DNA of 15,759 bases. It comes from Chromera velia. Its lineage: Eukaryota; Sar; Chromeraceae. The stretch covers positions 1 through 15,759 of the forward strand of contig JAHBMJ010002812.1 in the NCBI GenBank assembly GCA_018398765.1, in the 5' to 3' direction. Of the stretch, positions 1 to 8,533 are shown piece after piece (position 1 is the first letter of the stretch; each line of letters starts with the position of its first letter). The notes under the pieces were generated by a model, which had not been told where the DNA came from, did not search any database, and saw nothing but the letters and a program-made list of their open reading frames with translations. The translations under genes and the position numbers were made by a program.

Positions 1-861
1 AATGCTTTGTCCCTCCTGTCCGGCCACCTTATGGCGTCCAGACAGAAGGTAAAGCGAGGACAAGAACCTTAGGGAAACTCTAGAGAAGGAACGTGAGCAA
101 CACTTATTCAGGCAATAGTTTACAGAAGGTTTAGCTCTAGAGCTATCTGGGATTCCAATCAGCTAGGTTCATTCTATCATTGCACAATCTCTACTTATGC
201 TCCTCTCTGTTCCTCTCTCTCAGAGTCTCAGACTCCCGATCTATGCCAAACAGACATCAGACTCAAACGATGCTATCCATTGCTTGAGTGACATGTTGCA
301 TGCTTGAATACGAAGGTCAGACTCGATTTCAACGACTTTGATCGACGCGCGCGACACGTACGAAGCAAAGCGCGGCGGCGGAATATGGCGCGGCACGCTG
401 GCTCACTCAGTTACGGCGCATGCGAAGGCTCAAAGGGCGGCGCTACAGGATAGGACTCCACATATAGCAGTATACAGTGCCGTTTCACTGGCAGAATTTG
501 CCGCAGAAATAATACTACTGTTACGTAGTAATACGGTAATATTTTTGAAAACCCTTGATTTTTGGTTAGACTTAGCCAAAGTTATAAGGATTCAGATTCG
601 TTAGCAGCTATTGGCCTAGTTATTTGCTACGTACATTTTTCCTGGGCCTGTCTCTTGGCAGAGAATATGTTTTCTTTATATAATCTTCAATCTAGCCAGT
701 TTTCACTTCATATTAAAAGGTTCTCTCCCTGATGTGTTCGCATGTCTGACTCTAGGTGCTTGGTTTCATGCTACGCATTGTATGGAAGGTCTGTCGTCAC
801 TGGGAGGTGTGGGTCAATCAGGCAACCCAGTACGTTGGTAGAAATTAAATAAAGAGCCAGG
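1..861. other. Intergenic DNA 3' of REX1, no supported gene
   Basis: Nothing here could be tied to a gene. There is a 12-bp palindrome AGCTCTAGAGCT near 132-143 and a CpG-rich patch at about 340-460 that holds an 88-codon plus-strand frame without an ATG. The part nearest 861 should be the 3' UTR of the minus-strand REX1 gene. Confidence 0.6.
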
Positions 862-3800
862 TCAGTCAAAGAGTTTGAAGACCCTCTTCTGCCCTCCCCC
901 GTCTGCAACTCCTCCTGCTGGAGGCCCTTGTGTCTCACTCACCCACGAACTGTTCCCTCCCCCACCGACCATTGGCACTGTCCCCGAGTCAGCTGCCAGC
1001 TCCCCATCTCCCTTTCCTTCTTCCCCAAAAAGCTTCACACCATCCCACATGGTCGTGTTCTCATCCCCCCCGGACTTTAACTCCCCTCCCTGTCCTCTTC
1101 CCAAACAGCTGGAGCTCGATGTCTCTGCCGTCTCCTCCTCTTCTTTGGGTGCCCCCGGTGGCCGTTCCTTCCCTCTGAGTCCAAAAAGGAAAAACGCGTC
1201 TTGGAACACCGCCCTGGACCTCTGGAGCTCATTCTCCATCGCACTAGTCCATGGAAGGTAATCGAAAGGGGGCTGCCCAGTGTGCCCACTCAGCCGCTCA
1301 ACTGCACGTGCGTGGGGCACACACGCCACACCGTCTCCTCCCTTATCCTTGTCCCTCTCCTTCTCGTCTCCCCCCCCCTCTGTGGCCTTCCCACACTGTC
1401 TCTTCAAATTCGACAAGGAGAAGTGCCTGAACGGAAAGGAAAGGGAAGGGATGGACATCCGTGACGCATCAGGAAAGGACTTTCCGGGGCTTTTGATGGA
1501 AGACGAAAGGGCAGTGTACGTGAGTCACACAGGACTCTAGCAAACAAACAGTATATACTTTACTCTTTTTCTACGGAGACCAGGAGACGAGGTGTGAAAG
1601 GACGAGGCTTCCTCAAGAAAAACGACGAAAAAAAGGGGGCTCGAGAGAGGGACCTTGGAGTCCCTCCCGAGTCAGACATGCAGAGTGCGAGAGAGCGCGA
1701 GAAGCGTCACAAAGAAGAACACAGCAACGCTTTCCGTTGTCTTCTGTTCGATACAGCAACTGGCGAAAAACAAAAGAGAGACGCACTTCGCTCGCTCTCA
1801 ACGAACGCTGCCTCGATCAACAGACAGACAAAAGAAGACAACCAACGGAACCGAAGTCTGCATGTCTTCTGACCGACCGACCGCGCAGCATCTCCACTTC
1901 CGGAGACCAAAACAATCACCGATCCCTCCGGTGCCGCTGCCGCTACGCATGCCGCGAGTCCATCGATTTTCTTCACGGCCTTTCGTTTGGCCTCCACAGA
2001 GGGAGGGGGGAAGAGACGGCTGACATCTGCAAGGACACAGGGAGATGCACAAAGGTGCATGTGTGTTCTCACAAGGTGGCAAAGGAAAATCACAGAAGGG
2101 ACATGAGGGGTCAAATTTGCTGTGCGCTTCTTTCGAAGGAAAGAAGAAAATGGAGGGAGAGAATTCGGTTTCTTCCCTTTTGGTCTGCTTGATGTTTCAG
2201 AAGAACAACACCACAGGCTTGGTCCCTCTGCCTCTCATCGCATCACACGCTTCTCTCCTGCCTCCCCTTTCCCCTCCATTTCCATCGACTGACTACCGGA
2301 CGAACCTGCAAATGCCGAAGGAGTCTGAAACGACTTTCCCTGCAGCCATCGCAGGAGATGGAGAGGAGCGCATCGCATCAATTCATTTTTGAACCAGGGA
2401 ATAAGAGGTTGAATCAGAAAATGGACACGGGATGCTTAGCTCAAAACTCTCTAGACGTAGCAGAAAGCCCCCCGCTCTCTGTTCGATGATTCTTCCAATA
2501 TGAGAGGAAGCGAACTTACCGCAAGGATCAAGAGGTCGTAAAGAAACAAAACAAACAAACAGACTCACAAAGTTAAGAAAAGCCAAGCAGCGACGACATG
2601 CGGGCAGCAACAGGAAGACATGCAGAAACGAAAGAAGAATCACACGACAGAATCGAACCCTCTCCCTACCAACCCACCCAGTCCTCTCCAGGAATCCATC
2701 CCAGCTCTTCCACCTCTCCCTCTCCATCTTCCACAAAGCCTGCTTCACCCTCCCCATTCTGTGCTTGCACTGCCATTTGTCCCCCCTCTACCTCCCCACT
2801 CTTCTCCCCATCTGCCCCCTTCTCCTTCTGAACAGCATTCCCATTCACCTCCAAAAATCTGCGGGTGAGTGCCCTGGGTCTCAGGTCCCACTCTGTCAGG
2901 CGATTCTCCCAGGTCCTCATTCCGAGCTGCCGACAACAAACTCGCTGGAGACCCCGGAACGCACACACAACAACCCGTTCCCCTTGTTTCTTACCTTCTC
3001 CCCCCTTTCCCCGCCCCTTCAATACTCTCACACACTCAGAAGCCACTGCTTTGTCCGCGTCATTGTCTGCACTCGGAAAAGACCCAGAAGAAGACGACGA
3101 GAAAGAAGGCAACGGCAGAGTCACAACCCTCGTTCCCTGGAAGACCTCTGAGAACACCGCGTGAGTGTGTCTGTGCGGAATCGAATCGACAACAACGGAC
3201 CCGAACGCACCCCCTTCGTCCTCCTCATCCATGGCCACAGCGTCTCCATCAACCCCCCCGAGCAATTCCTCGTCTTCCCCCCCACACCCCTCACCAGACT
3301 CCCCCTCCACAGCCTCATCCTCACCCCCCTTCTTCCGTCGCTTCGCGTTGTCCGTTGACGCAGAGGCAGAGGACGCATTCTGCACGTACAGATAGACTCA
3401 GTACTATTTCCAGCGCCCCTCAAGCACGACAGCGGCCAAAGCATCCAAAGTAAGACGGGCTTCGGAGAAGGAGTGCGGTGCACATACGATAAAGAAGGGA
3501 AACGGTACTTGAAGTGAAGGGATGCGAGGATATCAGCACAATTACAAATGAGGGCAGGGAAGAAGAAAGAAAAAAAAATAAGGAAAGGGAAAGACTTCAC
3601 CTCTCTCTCCATCAGCTCACCGCTTCAGACCGCAGCTTTGTCGCCACTGAGTGCAGAGCTCCCGTCACCCCGTTCCCCTCAGCCCCCTGTCCCTGCGACT
3701 GCCCGGACACAGAAGAGAGGACAAAGGCGGCTGAGGGATTGTCCTTTTCTACTCCAGACCCAGCAGCACCTTTCTTCTCCTTTTCCTTCTCCTTCTCCTT

Positions 3801-3905
3801 CCCTGCCTGTGCACTCTCTCCACACAGAGACCCACAGAGAAGAGACCCCAGAGGAGAGACGTCCGACGCGGGGCCCTTCAATCCGAGGGAGGTGCCGCTC
3901 TTCAT
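862..3905 (-). other. REX1 C-terminal region (exons 9-12)
   Basis: Exon 9 continues into a linker holding a KEKEKEKEKK tract encoded by a short tandem repeat. Exon 10 is Ser- and acid-rich, then reads SVVVDSIPHRH, DKAVASECVRVLKG and GERVVVCAFRGLQRVCC, in the same order as the VVDWG, EEVVAGVKRAVxG and GVDFVWARLRELE blocks I recall from fungal Rex1. That is why I reject the GTAAGA site near 2994 as a donor. Exon 11 reads VEAKRKAVKKIDGLA, then PEGSVIVLVSGSGD, matching the family's LPPCTxFIVYSGxGD block. Exon 12 opens HFSLSNLKRQCGK after a strong polypyrimidine tract and TTCAG (minus strand), then runs as a low-complexity Gly/Glu tail to FKLFD. The intron between exons 10 and 11 (about 720 bp) is the longest, so a small exon there may have been missed. 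Confidence 0.6.
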
Positions 3906-6148
3906 CTGTGCATACAGAAAGGCAGAGGAGAGAGAAACTATGATTTCTCACTTATCCATTTACTCAGCTTTTGAAGGCAGGGAGGGCACAGAGAGAAAGA
4001 GAAAGAGAAAGAGGGGGGAGGGGGAAGCAGAGAATGAAAGCAACGCACGGGAGAGAGCAACAAAAGGTCACAAAGAAAGGGGGATGCCGAACGCGTCCGA
4101 TGGAGTTCGGGAGTCCACTTTTCCCTTCCCTCCCACCCACATACCCACCTTCAAGATGGCCAGTCTCATGGCAGCCCTGGCATCGTCAGTCGGGTCGTGT
4201 CCCTTCCCATCCTTCCTGGACCCTTTCAATTGAGTGAACTCCTCAGGAGGCAGCCACGTCACAGCCAGGTTCGCGAGTGAGTACTTCAGGGGAGGGCGTT
4301 TGTGGGGAAACATGAGAGAAGTGTCGAGAATCCGACTGTGCACAAGACGCATACACCTGCAGCAAAAGGAAAGAAAGCAAAGAAAATGAATGCAAGAGAA
4401 AGAAGGATCACGTCAGTTTGCCCTCCACGGAGCTTGCCTGAAACTGTAACACACCCACGTAACCACCCAAGCAAGAGCGTCAAACACCAGACACGGCACA
4501 GTGTTGCGCTCTCAACTGCCTATCGACGCGAGACCTCCACTTCAAAGTGCTGTCTATCATTCACTCCGATCGACTCGACTGACATCAAATCATTCTCCAA
4601 CGAGTGCCCCACAAGCACAGTCCTCTCGCCTACGAGCCCTTCCGACTCCATGCGGGTTAAGACCTCGTCCAGCGTTGTCGTCACACCTGCAGCAGTGCAT
4701 ACACAGAGCGACACACAAGCTTGACTAGACAGTATTTTCGTTTCCTTTCAAAAGGACGAGTGACTCGTGCTCACGCCCGACTAGAGAGGACGAGAGAAAA
4801 CTCACAGTTTCAATCCAATCATCCTCATTTGTTGTCCATCCATCGCTCCAAAGCATCGCTCAAAAACAAATGCAGCGTGGAAGAATTCGCCAATCAGACC
4901 AAGCAACTGAATGGACATCCAACTCAACTCTCGCCCCCCTCCATTCACCTTTCAGCATGTGCTCATCGATTCCCGAAAACTTAGTCAGATAGTCCGTCAC
5001 CCTCCCTTTGGGTTGAATCAGAACATCCAGCAGACACTCGTGAGGGGCCACTCCGGACACCAGGGACACACGTGCAACCTGCAGATCGGTAGGTAGGGAC
5101 ACAGAGGACGGACAGAGGTTTGAAGGGGGGGAGAGATTTCCAAAGAGAAGAGGTTCAAACCAGTCAGAGCTTGAACAGCGAGATAGAACACTCGCTCGCC
5201 AGAAACGAGAAAGCCGTCGTCTTCTCTCCGAGACACACATGAACACGCACAAAATCCAAACACACAGAACGTCTCTCCTGCTTTTCTGATGTCTCCCCTC
5301 CTCTTTCTTTCCCCTCCCTTCCTCACTCCTTCTTTCTCGCGTAGCCCATCCGTCCTTCTGTCCTTCCTTCACGGCACCCACCTCTGAAATTTCCTCTTCC
5401 CCCTCCCCAGCGTCTGTCAAGACCATCTCGCAGTCTATCCCCACAAGGTCCGTCATCTGCACGGAGCTCCAACGAGGGTACAATTCGTCCCCGTTCGACG
5501 CTCTACTCAGGTCCTCCCTTGCCTCCCTCTCCCTCTGCCCCCCCACAGGCGACGCCGTCTCCTCCCCCGAGGAGTTCAAATCCAGAGCCGCAAAACGATT
5601 CACACCCATGGCCTGCCCGCGCACACCAGCCGTCTCCTTTCCAGTTCCCGTCTCCGTCTCGGTCTCGCCATTCGCTGTCTTGTCTCTCAAAGAATCCACA
5701 GCTGGCCCCTCAACTGCTGTGCGTGCAGCGGCGGCTCTCCTCTTCCGGGCGCTCTCCAATTCCAGAGACCTGAAACCGAGGGGAGCCTCCAACACACCTG
5801 CAAGGGGGGCATTCATCAGAATGTCAAAATGAGAGCATGGAAAATGCAAAATAGGGGCTCTCACATCTACAGCAATTTCCAGAGGCGTGTGGGATGGAAA
5901 ATGGAAAGACAGAACGAAGCCAAAAACAGGCTTCAGAGGCGTTGCTATCCATTTCATCGTTTTTGCCGATGCACTTCTGCACGAGCAAACCCCTGCACAA
6001 CGCACAGGGTATGTCTTTTGATGCTGAAAGGAGGGGACAGGGCACTCACCATTCTTCATCAGATACAGAGGAAAGTTGTGTCTCTTCAGCTCCTCAGGAG
6101 ACGCCATCAACAGAGGAACCCTACCCAAAGCCCCTGCACCCAGACACT

Positions 6149-6184
<36 letters not shown>

Positions 6185-6298
6185 CATACAAATACACACA
6201 CATATATATAGAGGAACCCTCCCCAAAGCACCCAAACACTCACACACACATACATACACATACACATACACATACATACGTACGTACGTACGTACGTA

Positions 6299-6341
<43 letters not shown>

Positions 6342-7890
6342 CGAAGAACCCTACCCAAAGCCTCTGCACCCAGACGAAAACTCACATGCACGTTGCTCTC
6401 CTGACCATGTCTACGCAAAATTTGAGAGACACATTTTCGGTGAGAGGCTTCAAACAACCGAAGAGCCACAAACACAAACCATCCAGAGAGCAAAGGAACT
6501 TTGACGGGGACGATGAGGCACTCCAAAGTTAGTAACATGAGGAAACCCCTCTCTCTCAGCCCCCCCCCTTTACCCCCTACCCTTACTGACTGACGCAAAC
6601 GCTCACTCACTCACTCACTTTCCTCCTCCGACCCTCCCTTGGGGTCCTTGTCTCTTGCTGCCACTGCTGCTGCGGCCTGTTGTTCCTTCTTTCCCTTCGG
6701 GTGCTGAAAGTTCTTTTTCCGACGCACGGAGAGAAGCTCCTGCATGCACAAATCCATTAATTCAGGCAGCAGTGAGTTGAGTCACCCATCGCTCGATGCA
6801 TCCATCCATCGACCTTTGGACGAGATCCAACTCTCCCCAAGTATATAGACGTCAGTCAAGGTGTGTGTGAAGATAGAAAGAGAAAAAGTAAACCAGAATG
6901 GACAGATAGAGAGAGACTGCGTGTATTTTTTTTTTCACATCTCTTTCTCGCAGAAATGAAAGAGACAGACGGACAACACAGAAACGACAGACACAGAGAG
7001 AGAAATGTGTCGAGGGAGGAAGAGTGACGAGCAAAGATGAAGGAACGGAACAGGGAGAGTCACGGAGGCACATCGTGGCGATAGAGACGAAAACACAGAG
7101 GCTTTGAGTTAGAACGAGAGACACCCACCTCCACAAATGAGTCTCCCCTTCTGTCCACGAACACGTTTCTTCCACTCACACACACAGAGGACCCCTCCGC
7201 CCTCTGTTTTGCGAATTGTTTCAAGAACGGCAGATCCTGGATCGCAAGTTCCCTCCTGAAGAACTCCAAGTCCAAGAAGGGAACGAGGAGGACGATCACT
7301 GAGGGGACCTTCTGCTTCCTCTGGATCGACACCCACCGGGGACACTCCCCCTCTTTGTCCGTCAGAGTCCTGTCAAGGCGACAAGAGAAGAGAACGCAAT
7401 GCATCGGTGCATGCTGTGTAGTTCCTATTTGCTCATGCCTTCCCAGTCTGGTTGCCGTTGAAGGGAAGAGACACTTTCACTCTCCTGTGTATCTAATAAT
7501 TAGAAAGGGAAGGGGAATGGGGCGAGAAGCTTAGCGGTGGATCTGAGAGCACAAGAGCCACTGTCCTACTGATTCTTTTGAAAAAAGGTCAGACAAAAAA
7601 AGAGGATTTGGGAGCCAGGCTTAACGAAAGAAAAGAGAAAAATGGGTGGAGACGGCCGGAGACGGGATGGAGGGACGAGACTGAATTCTGCGCTTGGTCA
7701 CTCACCATAGGATGAGATTCTGTACGTCTGTGAGGCTGATGGTCTTCCCTTGTATCTCCAAAGGCACCAGACTCAGAGAAGGAATTTCAGGGTCTGCCTT
7801 CTCCTTGTCCTTCTTCTGAGACTGCTGGGCCACGATTCCTGCCACTCCTCCCTCCAAGGGAAATTTTCTCTTTCCCCCCTTCTTCCCCAT
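862..7890 (-). CDS. REX1: REX1/RNH70 (REXO5-type) DEDDh 3'-5' RNA exonuclease, 12 exons, about 1037 aa
   Basis: Exons in gene order: 7706-7890, 7129-7369, 6619-6739, 6050-6133, 5382-5797, 4949-5078, 4584-4686, 4149-4356, 3621-3905, about 2749-3379, 1882-2026, 862-1426. All junction phases agree and the total is divisible by three. Start ATG (7888-7890) follows an in-frame TAG 24 nt upstream; the stop is TGA at 862-864. The exonuclease core has Exo I LVGIDCEMV (D332, E334), Exo II VGHSLENDL (D425) and Exo III GHDPTDDARAAM (H480, D485), so it looks active. Yeast Rex1 trims 3' ends of 5S rRNA and some tRNA precursors, and animal REXO5 trims snoRNA and rRNA; a nuclear or nucleolar role is inferred. 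Least certain: the 3' end of exon 10 (2749, 2800 or 2849), the last acceptor (1426, or 1243), and the start: an upstream ATG at 8096 with a GTACGT donor and a short intron ending near 7912 could add about 45 residues in frame. Confidence 0.85.
4149..5797 (-). other. REX1 exonuclease catalytic core (exons 5-8)
   Basis: Exon 5 starts with VLEAPLGF, runs through an acidic, Thr/Glu-rich linker and ends with Exo I and EEEISE. Exon 6 continues VARVSLV, IQPKGRVTDYLTKFSGI and MLKG. Exon 7 carries VTTTLDEV and Exo II. Exon 8 carries RLVHSRILDTSLMFPH, the SLKxLA-like segment YSLANLA, and Exo III. The exon 7/8 junction was the hard one: a GTGAAT donor at 4559-4564 gives the wrong phase, while GTCAGT (minus strand, 4583-4578) gives ENDLMCMRLVHSRILDT, which has exactly the family spacing ENDLxALxLxHxxxIDT. 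Exon 9 begins MKSGTSLGL, which continues the family's LKxKxGPSFG stretch straight after the helix following Exo III. The nuclease fold therefore runs over five exons without a missing piece. Confidence 0.9.
6113..6385 (-). repeat. Triplicated ~35-bp splice-acceptor module separated by microsatellites in REX1 intron 3
   Basis: Three near-copies lie at 6113-6151, 6211-6243 and 6343-6385. Each has GAGGAACCCT, CCCAAAGC, then ACCCA and ACTCAC on the plus strand. The copy at 6113-6151 contains the real exon 4 acceptor (minus-strand TGCAG then GG, boundary at 6133/6134) and the first codons of exon 4. Copy 6343-6385 keeps a TGCAG; copy 6211-6243 has lost it through a 6-nt deletion. Between the copies lie (CA)n, (TA)n, (CATA)n, (ACGT)n and (GA)n tracts. 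Confidence 0.8.
6148..6342. repeat. Compound microsatellite: CA, TA, CATA, ACGT and GA tracts
   Basis: The stretch runs (CA)n from about 6149, a TATA tract, more CA and TA, then copy 2 of the acceptor module, then CACATA repeats. A self-complementary ACGT tract follows at about 6275-6298, then (CA)n to about 6316 and (GA)n to about 6341. All lie in intron 3 of the REX1 gene. The ACGT run could extrude as a cruciform; that is inference. Confidence 0.9.
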
Positions 7891-8533
7891 CCTCCCTCTC
7901 TCCAGCGCCTAGAGAAAGGGTAGCTGCTTGTGGGCTTCTCCCCTGCGATTGAGCGGCCGACGAAGGCTGCTTCACGTACACAGATGGTCTCCTCAAAATC
8001 GCAGAAGAAAATTGTAGATCCGCACTGACTCAGAGACGTACTGCGGCCAGTCAAGGGAAGATCATCCATCATCACGGTCTCTTCCCCGTGCACCACCAGA
8101 CAGACTCGGGACGACTGAGTGATTCATTCAGAGGCATGACACTGAATCACAGAATTACCGGCATATTTTGAAATTGGTGAACAGTGCTCACATACGCAGA
8201 AAAAAGGAAGACAAAAGTCTGACCCACGCAGCCTCAACTTAGCTCGGCCATACATTTCCCCTGCATGCATGCACCCGGCCGAATTTTTTATTATATGCCC
8301 GTCCACATGCCCGTCCACATGCACAAGAAAAGAGGACACATGCACCTATATATAGTGCAATGATTGATTCCTCGAATGCACTGTACAATTGTGAGTCCCC
8401 ATGCGATACCGCCATTCAAACTTCTTCCTGAGACAGTCTTCGTCCATCTTCCGGGAAGGCCGCAGACGACTGGGAAGTCTTCCCGTTTCTTTCTGAACGA
8501 AATTTCTGATTCGAATTTTAGAGACTGCATGCA
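7891..8533. promoter_or_regulatory. Divergent intergenic region between REX1 and the coiled-coil gene
   Basis: The two start codons point away from each other across about 640 bp. Visible elements are TATATATA at 8347-8354, the palindrome TGCATGCATGCA at 8262-8273, another TGCATGCA at about 8526-8533 abutting the plus-strand ATG, and a 12-bp tandem duplication (ATGCCCGTCCAC twice, 8295-8318). On the plus strand a GTGAGT at 8391 and a TTTTAG at about 8520 could bound a 5' UTR intron. On the minus strand a frame from an ATG at 8096 may be UTR or a 5' exon of REX1. Promoter function is inferred from position. Confidence 0.5.
8347..8354 (+). promoter_or_regulatory. TATA-box-like element
   Basis: TATATATA lies about 180 bp upstream of the plus-strand ATG at 8534. 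A transcript start about 30 bp downstream would give a 150-nt leader. The element is symmetric and could serve the minus-strand gene instead. Whether this organism uses TATA boxes is not known. Confidence 0.35.

Larger units (their letters stand above)
6050..7890 (-). other. REX1 N-terminal conserved module (exons 1-4)
   Basis: Exon 1 gives a basic N-terminus (MGKKGGKRKF) and the segment ISLTDVQNLILW. A split Trp codon joins it to exon 2, which reads TLTDKEGECPRWVSIQ and then PSVIVLLVPFLDLEFF. From memory, fungal Rex1 proteins have a matching arrangement (LQNLVLWLL, PQWISV, KVVVLMVPGL), which places this gene in the REX1 branch rather than with REX3, REX4 or ISG20. Exon 3 is a basic Lys/Ala linker. 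Exon 4 reads ALGRVPLLMASPEELKRHNF, matching the family's 'fLmSleEL..ndYPL' segment just before the nuclease. Exon 2 could alternatively end at a GTGAGT donor near 7179, also phase 0, which would drop 17 residues. I chose the GTGGGT donor (7123-7128) because it keeps the longer reading. Confidence 0.75.

Noticed and set aside
338-604. An 88-codon plus-strand frame.
   Set aside because: It begins with a non-ATG codon, has no recognisable motif, and composition changes abruptly in the middle.
1398-1518. A plus-strand exon candidate (frame EKCLNGKEREGMDIRDASGK) preceded by pyrimidines and followed by GTGAGT at 1519.
   Set aside because: No plus-strand partner exon with matching phase was found, and the same DNA gives a strong minus-strand acceptor for the last REX1 exon. 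It remains the best case for an antisense gene if my C-terminal model is wrong.
2945-2994. A GTAAGA...CCAG pair on the minus strand inside REX1 exon 10 that would make a 50-nt intron.
   Set aside because: All other introns are above 220 bp, and the sequence removed encodes GERVVVCAFRG, which lines up with a conserved block of REX1 proteins.
7773-8096. A 107-codon minus-strand frame upstream of the REX1 ATG as a separate gene.
   Set aside because: Its second half overlaps REX1 exon 1 in another frame. Its first 40 codons may be 5' UTR or an in-frame upstream exon of REX1, so they are mentioned there rather than as a gene.
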